Below, one piece after another: positions 7,089 to 16,436 of a DNA stretch of 44,333 nucleotides (position 1 is its first letter; every line of letters starts with the position of its first letter). The notes under the pieces are model-generated. The model had not been told where the DNA came from. It ran no database searches and was given only the letters and a program-made list of their open reading frames with translations. The stretch is taken from the NCBI GenBank assembly GCA_031261065.1, contig JAISKD010000003.1, positions 1 to 44,333 on the forward strand. Reading direction: 5' to 3'. This DNA comes from Mycoplasmataceae bacterium (GTDB lineage: Bacteria > Bacillota_I > Bacilli_A > Mycoplasmatales > Mycoplasmoidaceae). A program made the translations under genes and the position numbers.

Positions 7089-7531
7089 TGCGTTTGTTAG
7101 GACTAGACCTTGGTACTAAAACAATGGGTATTGCTGTTACAGATTCTTCTAAAATTGTAGTTAACGGTCTTGAGAATTTTGAATACGGAAACAATAACCT
7201 TAATATATGTGTCGATAAAGTTAAAGCACTTATCGAAAGATATCATGGAGATTTAGAATCTATCGTTTTAGGATATCCTACTCATATTAATGGCTCACGA
7301 TCACCAAGGACAGACCTGATAGAAAAATTTGCTGAAATGCTTAAACCATATCTTCCTTCTGGAGTTCGTCTTATTCTACATGATGAAAGATATTCAACAA
7401 TGAGAGCAACTGGTATGATGAAATTTGATGTAGGTTTAAAAGCTAGTCAGATAAGAAAAATAAAAGATAAGATGTCTGCTGTAATTATATTACAAGATTA
7501 TTTAGAGTGTCATCAAGATGTCTGCTGCTAA
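7088..7531 (+). CDS. ruvX: RuvX/YqgF RNase H-fold nuclease (YrrK)
   Basis: A 147-residue protein. The N-terminal LLGLDLGTKTMGIAVTD is the YqgF signature with the first catalytic Asp; VLGYPTHINGS and HDERYSTMRA are the further conserved blocks, and the last carries the acidic residues. Members act in pre-16S rRNA 5'-end maturation in Escherichia coli and are also called putative Holliday junction resolvases. The ruvX-trmR-trhP order here matches Bacillus yrrK-yrrM-yrrN-yrrO. It overlaps the next gene by 14 nt. Confidence 0.93.
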   Translation: MRLLGLDLGTKTMGIAVTDSSKIVVNGLENFEYGNNNLNICVDKVKALIERYHGDLESIVLGYPTHINGSRSPRTDLIEKFAEMLKPYLPSGVRLILHDERYSTMRATGMMKFDVGLKASQIRKIKDKMSAVIILQDYLECHQDVCC

Positions 7532-8090
7532 TAATTTACTAGAGGAAATAAAAAATAAATCTATTGCTGATAGCATCCCTCTTTTGAGAGACAAAACTTT
7601 AGGACTCTTTACAAAAGAAATTGTAAAGTGTGGATACACTTCTGTATTAGAAATTGGAACAGCATACGGTTATAGTGCATTAGCTTTTTCTTTAATTGAT
7701 TGTGTAAATGAAGTTGTTTCAATTGAAAGGGATGAAATAAGATATGGTATTGCAAAACAAAATCTCAAAGATATTAAAAATATAAATTTAGTTTTATGCG
7801 ATGCATTCAACTATGTTCCTAATAAAAAATACGATGTAATATTAGTTGATGGTCCAAAATCGAAACAAGATATATTGGTTACGAAGTATCTACAATATTT
7901 AAATGTGAATGGTACAATGTTTATTGATAACATTTTCTTAAAGAAATTCGATGATCTTAAAACTCTAACAAAAAATCAAGCATCTCTTAAAAGAAAAGTT
8001 GATGAATTTAAAAACTGGCTTATTGAAAATAAAGATTTTCATGCAGATATAATAGACATAGACGACGGTGTCGCAATAATTAAAAAATAA
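7518..8090 (+). CDS. trmR: SAM-dependent O-methyltransferase, TrmR (YrrM)-like
   Basis: A 190-residue class I methyltransferase of the COMT-like family. Motif I is VLEIGTAYGYSALAF (SAM-binding loop, about residues 44-58), SIERDE is the acidic end of beta-2, and VILVDGPKSKQDI is the metal-binding Asp motif. In Bacillus subtilis YrrM/TrmR methylates 5-hydroxyuridine at tRNA position 34 to 5-methoxyuridine. The neighbours downstream are the TrhP-like proteins that make the hydroxyuridine, which supports this assignment over a small-molecule methyltransferase. It shares its stop region with the next gene (TAATG). Confidence 0.85.
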   Translation: MSAANNLLEEIKNKSIADSIPLLRDKTLGLFTKEIVKCGYTSVLEIGTAYGYSALAFSLIDCVNEVVSIERDEIRYGIAKQNLKDIKNINLVLCDAFNYVPNKKYDVILVDGPKSKQDILVTKYLQYLNVNGTMFIDNIFLKKFDDLKTLTKNQASLKRKVDEFKNWLIENKDFHADIIDIDDGVAIIKK

Positions 8091-8509
8091 TGGCAAAAGA
8101 AAATAAGAAGAAATGAAGAGATGAAGTTACCGCGAAAGTTAATCCGCTTGTTTTCATCTCTATATTATTAGGAATAATAGGATGTGTTGGCATCTTAACA
8201 GGAGCTTTATTACACAAAGGAACGGCTGTGTGAGTGGGTGGAATAGTTTGCATAGTATTATCTATTCTAATGTATTTAGTTTACATGAGTGGTATTCTTA
8301 GTAATGTAAGAAATAATATTGAAATATTAGATGAACAATTGAGTCTAAAGAAAGCTAGACAAGATGTAGAAAAAGCAGCCGCTAAAAAAGGTGTTGATGA
8401 ATATGCAACTGATGATCCAATAGACGTTGAGGTTGTTGATTCTAAAAAAGACACCAAAACAAAGAAACCTAAAGTTAAAAGATCTAAAAAGAATAGTAAA
8501 AAAGACTAG
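8090..8509 (+). CDS. Two-TM membrane protein with basic tail
   Basis: A 139-residue unknown protein. It starts MAKENKKKW, with the Trp encoded by TGA, and has two hydrophobic segments at about residues 17-39 and 46-67, a charged helix, an acidic stretch (ATDDPIDVEVVD), and a very Lys-rich end. Its layout mirrors the 151-residue protein at 6633-7088. The ATG overlaps the trmR stop by one base. Its function is unknown; it may be a membrane-tethered basic protein. Confidence 0.72.
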
Positions 8510-8517
8510 TTATTATT

Positions 8518-8523
8518 TATAAT
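8518..8523 (+). promoter_or_regulatory. -10 box of trhP1
   Basis: TATAAT, then exactly 6 nt, then GTG at 8530. The geometry supports the GTG start and a leaderless message. Confidence 0.6.
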
Positions 8524-8529
8524 AAATAA

Positions 8530-9471
8530 GTGAAATTATTAGTTAACCCTACAAGTTACGCTAATGCTATAGATTTAATTGCTAGTGGTGTCCACCAAAT
8601 AAGTGTCGGAACCCACGAAACATCTGTCCGTAACTCGTGTAATTTATCTTTAAAAGAGATACAAAAATTAGTTGAAAATAAAAAAAATACTGAAGTATTA
8701 ATTTTAGTAAACAAATTATTTTTTGAACCAGAAATTGCCAACCTTGAAAAGTTTATTATTAATGTTTCAAAATTAAAGATTGATGGTTTAATATTTGCTG
8801 ATTATGCGATACCTCAGATTGTTGATGAACAGAATATTAAAAATATTAAACTTATATACAACCCTGAAACACTTGTAACAAGCCATGGTCAGTTTGATTT
8901 TTATTTAGAAAATAATATAACAGAAGTTTCTTTAGCTAGAGAAATAATCGGTAGAGAAGTAGACGAAATAATTAAAAATAAAGGTCAAATGAAAATACAA
9001 CTTCCAGTTGCAGGATACTCATATATGATGTTATCTCGTTGAGATTTATTAACTAACTTCAAGGCTTCTCATAAAATAAATGATGAACTTACGAATAAGA
9101 AACTTTATTTGAAAGAGAAAAGCAGAAAACATGAATTCATAGTATATGAGGATCACAATGGTACACATATGTTTACTGGTTATTCTTTGAACCTATTAGA
9201 TAAACTTCAAGGTTTATATGATAATGGACTTGATGTAATTAGAATTGATACATTTCTCCATGATGATAAATGAACTTCTTTACAAGCGCGTATATATATG
9301 GAAGCTATATCTAAATTAGAGAATAAGACTTATACTAATGAATTTATTACTAACTCTAATCAGGCATTACGCGATCTACTTGATGAATATCAGTCGCATG
9401 GGTTTTATACAGCTCTAAAAGAAGACTTAATATATTTAGATAATTACACAAGCGAGGCAAACAATGACTAA
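8530..9471 (+). CDS. trhP1: U32-family protein, TrhP1 (YrrN)-like
   Basis: A 313-residue protein with a GTG start. It is the smaller of two adjacent U32 proteins, similar in size to Bacillus YrrN (about 309 residues). Visible U32-like features are the TIM-barrel-like order ISVGTHETSVR, FADYAIPQIVDE and EVSLAREIIG. It lacks the dense C-x(6)-C Fe-S signature seen in the partner. In Bacillus YrrN and YrrO (TrhP1/TrhP2) are both required for prephenate-dependent 5-hydroxylation of U34 in tRNA. Several TGA codons encode Trp. The last 8 nt overlap trhP2. Confidence 0.82.
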
Positions 9472-10663
9472 ACGTGTAGAACTACTTGCTCCAGCAGGAG
9501 ATTTAAATAGAGGAATCATCGCCTTGGACTTCGGTGCAGATGCTATATATTTTGGTGCACAGCAATATTCATTGCGAGCACGTGCAAGTAATTTTACACC
9601 TGATAATATTCGCGAAATATCTGAATACGCTCACAGTAAAAATAAACACATATATCTTGTTGCTAACATTTTATGTCACGAACCAATGCTTCCAGGGTTT
9701 AAACCATTTTTGGACAATGTTATGAAATATAAACCTGATGCTTTTATTTCATCTGATCCTTTTATTATTAGTTCAATTCATAAGAATTATCCTGAAGCTC
9801 AAATACATGTATCTACTCAACAATCAATAACTAATTCAAAAGGAGCATTATTTTTCAAGAAGAATGGAGCAACACGTGTTATATTATCACGTGAGGTATC
9901 ATATGATGAGCTTAAGCAAATGACGAAAGCTCTAAACGGAGCAATTGAAGTTGAAACTTTTGTGCATGGTGCTGTATGTATCGCATACTCAGGTCGTTGT
10001 ATGTTGTCTAATAACTTTTGTTTTAGAGATGCTAATATAGGAGGGTGTGCACAATCTTGTAGATGACAAATGTCACTTTTTGATGGCGACAAAGAAATTA
10101 GTGAATACTTCACTATGTCAGCAAAAGATATGTGTCAACTACAGAACACTAAAAAATTAATTAAAGCTAATGTTGCATCATTTAAAATAGAGGGAAGAAT
10201 GAAATCAGAACACTATATTGCAACTGTAGTTAATGATTATCGTAAGACTATTGATGCATATTATGATGGCGTAAACCCAGGCAAGCAATACATCAACGAT
10301 GTTGCAGCTGCCGCTAATCGTGAAACATCGATTGCATGGTTTGATGGTAAACCAGGAATTCAACAAATGTTGTATCACGAGGAAGCAAAGAAAGTTACAC
10401 AGAACTTTGTCTTTTCTATTACGAGCAAAGTGAATGCAAACACATACGTAATACTTTCACGTAACAATTTTAAACTAACCGATAAATTTGAAATTCTAAG
10501 TCAGAAACAAAAAGATATTGTTAATATCGGTGTAAGTAAAATTGTTGATAAAGATGGAAATGAAATCGAGGTTGCTAAGACTCCGATGTCTGTTTTAACT
10601 GTTACATTTGAAAAAGATATTGATTTATTACCAAATGATATAGTTCGTATAAAAGCTAAGTAA
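9464..10663 (+). CDS. trhP2: U32-family protein, TrhP2 (YrrO/YegQ)-like
   Basis: A 399-residue protein. It starts VELLAPAGDLNRGIIALDFG, the U32 N-terminal block, then FGAQQYSLRARASNF. The U32 signature ETFVHGAVCIAYSGRCMLS contains Cys172 and Cys179, followed by Cys195 and Cys199 in IGGCAQSC; these fit the Fe-S-binding cysteines of YegQ/YrrO. A later IEGRMKSEHY block is also typical. Older annotations call this family collagenase-like peptidase U32, but tRNA hydroxylation (ho5U34, with TrhP1) is the better-supported role for this two-gene arrangement. Downstream are 133 nt with no gene, only the topA promoter. Confidence 0.88.
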
Positions 10664-10781
10664 TTTTTTATAGATAACTCAACGAAATAACATCTGAAAT
10701 TCAAACATTGATTTTAAAGGCAAACCATCCAATATTATTTAATATTAAGAACAAATATATAATGAATCTGCATATTTTCTC

Positions 10782-10787
10782 TATAAT
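10782..10787 (+). promoter_or_regulatory. -10 box of topA
   Basis: TATAAT 9 nt before the ATG at 10797. The predicted leader is 0-3 nt. Confidence 0.6.
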
Positions 10788-10796
10788 TACAAATAT

Positions 10797-12965
10797 ATGA
10801 GCAAGAACCTCTTAATCATTGAATCTCCAAACAAAATACAAACAATTTCAAAATTCTTAGGTAGTGATTATAAAATCATAGCCACTGTAGGTCATATCAG
10901 AGACCTTTCAGTTAGAAATGGCTATGATCCAAAAACGTTAGAACCTAATTGGACAATTCCAGGATTAAAGAAAAAACACGGACCTTTAGAAAGAGCTAAG
11001 AAAGAAATCATTGCTGAAATAAAAGCGGAAGCTAGCAAAGCTGATAATGTATATATAGCTACCGACCCAGATAGAGAGGGAGAAGCAATAGCGTGGCACG
11101 TTTTTGAAGTACTTGATAAGAAAGACCAAGAAAAAGTTAAACGTATTACATTTAATGAAATTACAAAACCAGCTATTGTTCAAGCTTTAGAAAACCCAAG
11201 AGACATTGATATCAAATGAGTTCATTCGCAATTCGCAAGAAGAATAATTGATAGAATGGTAGGTTTCGGATTATCTAAACTGCTTAGAACTAAATTACAT
11301 GCTAAGTCAGCGGGAAGAGTTCAAACAATTGCACTTAAATTTATTTATGATCGTGAACAACTAATTAAAAAGTTTAAAGAAACAAAAACTTGAACTCTTG
11401 ACATTACACTTAAAGATGGAGCAGATATCTCTTTACGTCAAATTAATCCAAAACTAACTGGTATAAAGAGTAATATTACAACTGACGAAGATAAAACAAC
11501 AACAGGAGTTGTAATCTTTAATGAATTAGCGTCAGCAAACAAAGTTAAAGATGACTTAGGTAAAGATTTTACTATTTATCAAATTGACCCTCCACAATTA
11601 GTAGTAAGAAATCCAAAGGAACCATTTAAAACATCAACATTACAACAAGCTGGTATTGGACAACTTGGTTGAAATGTTGGTAAAGTTACATCTGTTGCTC
11701 AACACTTATATGAAGGTATTAACATTAAAGGAGAACACACAGCATTGATATCTTATCCTAGAACCGATTCTATTCGTATCGCTGAGACATTTGTTGCTAA
11801 ACTTAAAGAGTTTATTAGCCAAGAATATTCTTCTAAAGATTTTAGATACAAAGAATATGTAGCAACTAAAAAAGGAAAAGCGCCAGCAGAAGAGAATGTT
11901 CAAGATGCCCACGAAGGTATAAGAGTTATCGATCCATTCTTAACTCCTGAAAAGCTAGGTGAACTATTAGGACATAATAGTGATGAATATAAACTATATA
12001 AATTAATTTGAGTAAGAACTGTCGCCGCATTTATGCAACCTGCTAAGTATGAACGAGTTATTGTGCGTTTAGAAAACAACAATAATAAATTCTTTGCTCA
12101 CAACACTAAAATCACATACAAAGGTTGGATGGAAGTTGATAAGTGAACGAAGAGTGAGAACGAAGTTGATATTAAACTTCACACACTTAAAAATGGTTTG
12201 AAATTTGCAGCAAAAACTGTAGAAGTAACTGAACATATTTCTGCTCCACCACCTAGATTTAACCAAGCTACTTTAATTAAAGAACTTGATGAATCAGGAG
12301 TAGGAAGACCTTCAACTTATAAAACAATGGTTGATAAATCTCTTGAAAGAGGATATACAAGAACCGAAGGTAGAGCATTCGTTATGCAACCACTTGGTAA
12401 TGAAGTTATTGAAGAACTATCAAAATATTTCCCATTTGTTGTCGATGTTGATTTTACAAGTGAAATGGAAGATCACTTAGACAGAATTGCACATAAGAGT
12501 GAAAACTGAAAGAAATGAATATTAGAAGATATTTCTCCGCAACTTAATAAAGAACTTAAAAAAGCGGATAAAGAAATGGAAGTTGTTCAACCTAGACAAG
12601 TTGGTAGAAACTGTCCTGAATGTGGAGAACCTCTTATCTATCGTATTTCAAAGAAAACTGGAAAAGAATTTATCGGCTGTAGTGCATTCCCCAAGTGTCA
12701 TTACGCTGAATTCCCAGGATATGTTCCACCCAAGGAACTTGTTGAAAAATGTCCTATTTGTGGAGCTCATTTAGTTGAAAGACAAAATAAGCGAGGACAA
12801 ATATTTATTGGCTGTAGCGCATATCCTAAATGTCATTACATGAGAAATGCTAATCAAACAGCTGAAGAAGCAGAGGCAGCAGCTAAACTTAAAGCTGAAA
12901 AAATAGCACGTGGAGAACTTTCTCCAAACGGAAGACCGATTAAAAAAACCAAAAAAGGTACATAA
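10797..12965 (+). CDS. topA: DNA topoisomerase I
   Basis: A 722-residue type IA topoisomerase that relaxes negative supercoils. The TOPRIM domain is at the N-terminus (LLIIESPNK, and DPDREGEAIAWH with metal-binding acids). The active-site Tyr is in ISYPRTDSIR at about residue 320. DESGVGRPSTY is the conserved domain IV block. The C-terminus carries two four-Cys zinc ribbons (NCPECGEPL...GCSAFPKC and KCPICGAHL...GCSAYPKC) and a Lys-rich end. Several TGA codons encode Trp, including the one after DIK at 11217. The -10 of the next gene is embedded in its stop codon. Confidence 0.97.
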
Positions 12966-12966
12966 T
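12961..12966 (+). promoter_or_regulatory. -10-like hexamer overlapping the topA stop
   Basis: CATAAT covers the topA TAA stop, then exactly 6 nt, then the ATG at 12973: the same geometry as other start sites in the window. Confidence 0.4.
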
Positions 12967-12972
12967 AGAAGT

Positions 12973-13524
12973 ATGTCATTATTCACTATAAAGAAAAAAC
13001 CACAACCTACAGAACCAACTCAACCAGTTGCACAACCCGTTCAGCCTATTACTCAGCCTGTAACGCAAAACTCATGATTTAAAACCGGAGCTACAAGAGC
13101 AGTTAATTTACAAGAAGTTAATGCAGCTCCTGTAGCAAGCCCAGTTGTTAGACCTGTAGTTGCACAACAACCAGCAGCAAACCCTTATGCCGCTCAACAA
13201 CCAGCACAACCCGCATATGCTCAACAACCAGCAGCAAACCCTTATGCCGCTCAACAACCTGCTGCTCCAATTAACGACACATCAACACAAATTGGAGAAC
13301 TTAGTAGTTACGTTAAAAGTCTTTATGACTTTCTCTCAACAGAAATTATTCCGAGAATTGAAAATTTAGAAGGTAAAAAACTAGCTAAGAAATCTTCTTC
13401 TAAGAAAGCTCATTCCGCAAAGAAAGCTTCTCCCGCCAAGAAATCATCTCCAGCTAAGAAATCTCCCACAGCTAAAAAAGCTTCTTCTGCTAAGAAACCA
13501 GTTCACTCTAAGAAAAGTAAATAA
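12973..13524 (+). CDS. Low-complexity protein with histone-H1-like tail
   Basis: A 183-residue protein of unknown family. Residues 10-105 are rich in Gln, Pro and Ala, including a duplicated QQPAANPYAAQQPA segment (a 38-nt perfect repeat at 13165-13202 and 13222-13259, period 57 nt). A short ordered stretch, IGELSSYVKSLYDFLSTEIIPRIENLEG, follows. The last ~45 residues are AKKSS/AKKAS/AKKSP-type repeats like the C-terminal tails of linker histone H1 and bacterial Hc1/AlgP-like proteins, so nucleic-acid binding is likely. Its place right after topA fits a role in chromosome compaction, which is inference. Confidence 0.75.
13165..13259 (+). repeat. Two 38-nt direct repeats inside the H1-tail gene
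   Basis: Copies at 13165-13202 and 13222-13259 are identical and are spaced 57 nt apart (19 codons), so copy-number change would keep the reading frame. Confidence 0.9.
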
Positions 13525-13536
13525 TCTGCTATAAAT

Positions 13537-13854
13537 ATGAGCGTTAAAGAAATCAATACAGTTAGTGAATTTCAAAAAAGCATTGACGAAGGTGTGTCAT
13601 TAGTAGATTTTTATGCTGTTTGATGCGGACCTTGTAAAATGCTTTCACCAATAATAGAATCTTTAAGCGGTACTATCAAAGATGTAAAATTTCTTAAAGT
13701 GGATGTCGATAAGAACGAAGAACTTATTTATCAGTATCAAATTCAAGCCATGCCAACAATTTGTATTTTCAAAGATGGAAAGCTTGTTGATAAGAATGTA
13801 GGCTTCTTACCAGAAGTAGCACTTAAGAAATTTATTGAAAAGAATAAGAATTAG
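13537..13854 (+). CDS. trxA: Thioredoxin
   Basis: A 105-residue protein with the active site WCGPC (Trp encoded by TGA at 13621) after VDFYAV, and the cis-Pro MPTI loop near residue 72. It is a cytosolic disulfide reductant; its usual partner TrxB is not in this window. The start ATG at 13537 follows 12 nt after the upstream stop. Its TAG stop overlaps the TAA stop of rnhC on the other strand (shared bases 13851-13854). Together with the Cys-repeat protein it is the only obvious thiol chemistry here. Confidence 0.97.
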
Positions 13855-14780
13855 TTCTTTACTTTTTCAGTGGTTTTAAAATCAATTTTTACAAACTTAT
13901 TAAGAAGTTCAATACCACCCTTATCATAGATAGCTTTTGCTTCAGATACAATGTTTTTATCACTTGAACCTAAATGGAAATTTATTTTAGATGTTCTACG
14001 TAATTGATTTATTTGTTGTAAAAATGCTACTCTCGCTATGATTGAAGCACAAGCAACTGCAAGAAATTTATTTTCAGCTTTAGTCAAAAAAAGTTTTATT
14101 GGATATGGTTCACAACCGATTATTTTAAAATAACCATAATAGTTTTTCTCATCTACATATTGGTCCATAACAACATCAATTACCCCAATATTTAATTTAT
14201 TTGATAATTTCTTTATAGCTAGATCATGCATGTAAGTCTTTACAATGTGTGTATTTTTGAATTTCTTCACTAAACTGTTATATTGTTCAGGCGATTGAAC
14301 ATTTACTTCAAAATCAACAAGTTTTACAACATCACTATACATTTCGTTCATTTGCTCGTCAGTCAAATCCTTTGAATCTCTAACACCTAGTTCCTTTAAT
14401 TTAGCTTCATTTTCGTGTTTTACATAACAAGCACATGTTACTAGACCACCGAAATAATCACCAACTCCTACTTCGTCTGCACCAATATAATCACTAGACA
14501 CTTTTGTATTTTTAGTTACAGGCGCCTTTGTTACTACTTTTGCTATTTCTTTTTTATTTACTAATTCTTCACCTATGACATCAGCATCTTTACCTTGGAT
14601 AAACATCTTCTTAGTTTTGAATATAGAAATAGTTGTACCCTTATATTTAAAGAAATAGTAAATATTAGGATTATCAGGTTTTGTTAATTGATATTTATGT
14701 AAAAAACTAAGAATTTTCTTAATCTGATCATTGTTTAATACTATTGAGAAAGTATTCATATAAATATTATAGTTTTGCAT
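13851..14780 (-). CDS. rnhC: Ribonuclease HIII
   Basis: A 309-residue protein. An N-terminal ~85-residue substrate-binding TBP-like domain precedes the catalytic RNase HII/HIII fold, which starts at YIGADEVGVGDYFGG (catalytic Asp-Glu pair). RDSKDLTDEQ, VVMDQYV and the later ENKFLAVACASIIAR are the other conserved blocks. The DEVG followed by GDYFG is the HIII form rather than HII. It removes RNA from RNA-DNA hybrids. A start at Met8 is possible. No good -10 is visible. It is convergent with trxA and divergent from the DivIVA-domain gene. Confidence 0.94.
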   Translation of the reverse strand: MQNYNIYMNTFSIVLNNDQIKKILSFLHKYQLTKPDNPNIYYFFKYKGTTISIFKTKKMFIQGKDADVIGEELVNKKEIAKVVTKAPVTKNTKVSSDYIGADEVGVGDYFGGLVTCACYVKHENEAKLKELGVRDSKDLTDEQMNEMYSDVVKLVDFEVNVQSPEQYNSLVKKFKNTHIVKTYMHDLAIKKLSNKLNIGVIDVVMDQYVDEKNYYGYFKIIGCEPYPIKLFLTKAENKFLAVACASIIARVAFLQQINQLRRTSKINFHLGSSDKNIVSEAKAIYDKGGIELLNKFVKIDFKTTEKVKN

Positions 14781-14838
14781 TAAAGCTAAAAAATGGATTA
14801 TCTTTCCAAGACCGTTTTGTTTATATTAGAAATTTTAA

Positions 14839-14844
14839 TATAAT
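14839..14844 (+). promoter_or_regulatory. Promoter of the DivIVA-domain gene
   Basis: TATAAT, then exactly 6 nt, then the ATG at 14851. A TTGTTT at 14817-14822 with a 16-nt spacer is a possible -35. Confidence 0.6.
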
Positions 14845-14850
14845 TAAATT

Positions 14851-15183
14851 ATGATTTCATTTGACGAAGCAAAGGATAAAATCTTAAACAAAAAGTTTAA
14901 TAAAAAAATACATTCTGGCTACGACCCAGAAGATGTTGATGAGTTTTTTGACGATGTTATAAAATACATTAATTCTGTAGCTGAATTTTATAACACACAC
15001 TTGATTAAAGAGAAGGACTCTGTAGAAAAAAATGCAAACATCAAAACCTTACTTGATATAAAAGACGAGAAGATTAGGGAATTACAAGCTGAACTTGCTG
15101 ACCTTAGAAAAGAAGGCTTCCATTATCAAGCACTAAACGATAAATTGAAAGATTTAGAGAAAAAAATGGCACAAAAAAAGTAA
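14851..15183 (+). CDS. DivIVA-domain protein
   Basis: A 110-residue protein. The N-terminal segment ISFDEAKDKILNKKF, then SGYDPEDVDEFFDDVIKYI, is the DivIVA/GpsB membrane-binding motif, followed by a coiled coil to the C-terminus (EIRELQAELADLRKE-type heptads). Such proteins bind curved membrane and organise division or polar growth. At 110 residues it is nearer GpsB in size than full DivIVA. In a wall-less bacterium it cannot act on peptidoglycan synthesis, so a cell-division or morphology role is inferred. Confidence 0.85.
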   Translation: MISFDEAKDKILNKKFNKKIHSGYDPEDVDEFFDDVIKYINSVAEFYNTHLIKEKDSVEKNANIKTLLDIKDEKIRELQAELADLRKEGFHYQALNDKLKDLEKKMAQKK

Positions 15184-15262
15184 TTTTTGTAGACAAATAG
15201 GGAACAAATCTGGGAACTATTTTTTCCATCTTTATTGATAATTATTTTGAGGAGGAAATAAT

Positions 15263-15526
15263 ATGAATTTTTTAGCAATAATTGGAATAGCTGATGAACA
15301 AAGCAAATTACAAGATAAAACGATAATTTCAGTTAAGGTAGAAAAGCCTTTCGTGGAAAATAGTGATGAAGATTGGTACGATCTAATAGAAGTTGAAGCT
15401 GAGAATGACCTTTTCAAGGATGAATTAAACAAACTTGAAAAAGGTTCAATCATCGGAATCAAAGGTAGAATTAAAAAGATCGGGGAAAAACTATCTTGCG
15501 TTTGTGAACGAATGCAAATATTTTAG
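15263..15526 (+). CDS. Small OB-fold, single-strand-DNA-binding-like protein
   Basis: An 87-residue protein. The start NFLAIIGIADEQ, the central WYDLIEVEAE strand, and GSIIGIKGRIKKIGEKLSCVCERMQIF fit the SSB/PriB-type OB-fold (beta-strand order and the G-x-I-K-G-R turn). It has no acidic SSB C-terminal tail, so it is either a truncated SSB-like protein or a primosomal accessory factor. It has a strong GAGGAGG ribosome site 8 nt before ATG, in contrast to the leaderless neighbours. It stands between the DivIVA-domain gene and plsC. Confidence 0.65.
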   Translation: MNFLAIIGIADEQSKLQDKTIISVKVEKPFVENSDEDWYDLIEVEAENDLFKDELNKLEKGSIIGIKGRIKKIGEKLSCVCERMQIF

Positions 15527-15554
15527 AACATAAGTCTTAACAATATTTAATATT

Positions 15555-15560
15555 TATAAT
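15555..15560 (+). promoter_or_regulatory. -10 box of plsC
   Basis: TATAAT, then exactly 6 nt, then the ATG at 15567. Confidence 0.6.
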
Positions 15561-15566
15561 ATTAAT

Positions 15567-16364
15567 ATGATTAAGTTTTTAAAAACAGCGTGATGAGTGG
15601 TGGCATTCCCATTTGTTGCGCTGTTATTCGTTTGGTCCATGAGAAGGGCAAAAAAGAAAGCTAAAATGTATAGGAAGATGCCTACATTTATGACGGCAGA
15701 AGACCGTTATCATTATGTTTATAAAATAGCGAAAAGAGCTTTATTTTTACTTAGAGTTAGCGTTAAGAAAGATGATAATTTTTCAAAAATATCACAAAAG
15801 CCAACGCTTATGATTTTAAATCATAAGTCGAATGTTGACCCCATTGTCTTATTAAAAATTCTTCATGAGTTAAATATGGCACGAGAAAACAAAATTTTCT
15901 ATGCATTTTTATCTAAAATAGAAACTCACAAAAACCCTAAAAAATTTGTCGCTTCAACACTGGACTTAATTGATACAATTTATATCGATAGACAAAATCC
16001 TAGAGCAGCATATGCGGCTTTTTCTGAGCAAGATAAGGCAGTTAAAGATGGAAAATCTGTAATCATTTTCATTGAAGGGACAAGACATTTTGGAGATGAA
16101 TTTGGTGAATTTAAATCAGCCGCTCTTAAAGTTGCGTTTAAAAATCTAATTCCTATTCAGCCTATAGTTATTGCCGGTTCAAGTGGTTTGATGGATAGTA
16201 ATAAAACGAATAAGAGAAATAAAAGAACGGTTTATATTGAAACATTACCGGCAGTTAAACCATCAGAATTCATGAATACGAGTGAGGATTTCGTTTGTAA
16301 TAAGATTAAAAAAGAAATGCAAAAAACTTACGACAATCTTATCAAAAAGAACTTCAAAAAGTAA
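15567..16364 (+). CDS. plsC: 1-acyl-sn-glycerol-3-phosphate acyltransferase
   Basis: A 265-residue membrane-associated enzyme that acylates lysophosphatidic acid to phosphatidic acid. A hydrophobic N-terminal segment (about residues 8-25; WW encoded by TGA TGA-type codons) is followed by a basic patch. The catalytic NHKSNVDP motif has His86 and Asp91 (H-x4-D). FIEGTRH is the substrate-binding EGTR motif. The length is normal. The promoter-proximal ATG at 15567 is the start; shorter calls from a downstream GTG arise from stopping at TGA. Confidence 0.93.
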
Positions 16365-16424
16365 TAGTAAATTATTTATTGAAAACTACTTAAAAATACC
16401 TTGAATTGTTAATTTATAGTAATA

Positions 16425-16430
16425 TATAAT
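16425..16430 (+). promoter_or_regulatory. Promoter of the YitT-helicase operon
   Basis: TATAAT, then exactly 6 nt, then the ATG at 16437. TTGAAT at 16401-16406 with an 18-nt spacer is one of the better -35 candidates in the window. Confidence 0.6.
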
Positions 16431-16436
16431 AATACT

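Noticed and set aside
8530-10663. The two U32 genes as one frameshifted gene or as collagenases
   Set aside because: Each has its own start and full-length fold, they overlap by 8 nt, and the pair matches Bacillus yrrN-yrrO; protease function is not supported by any catalytic motif I can see.
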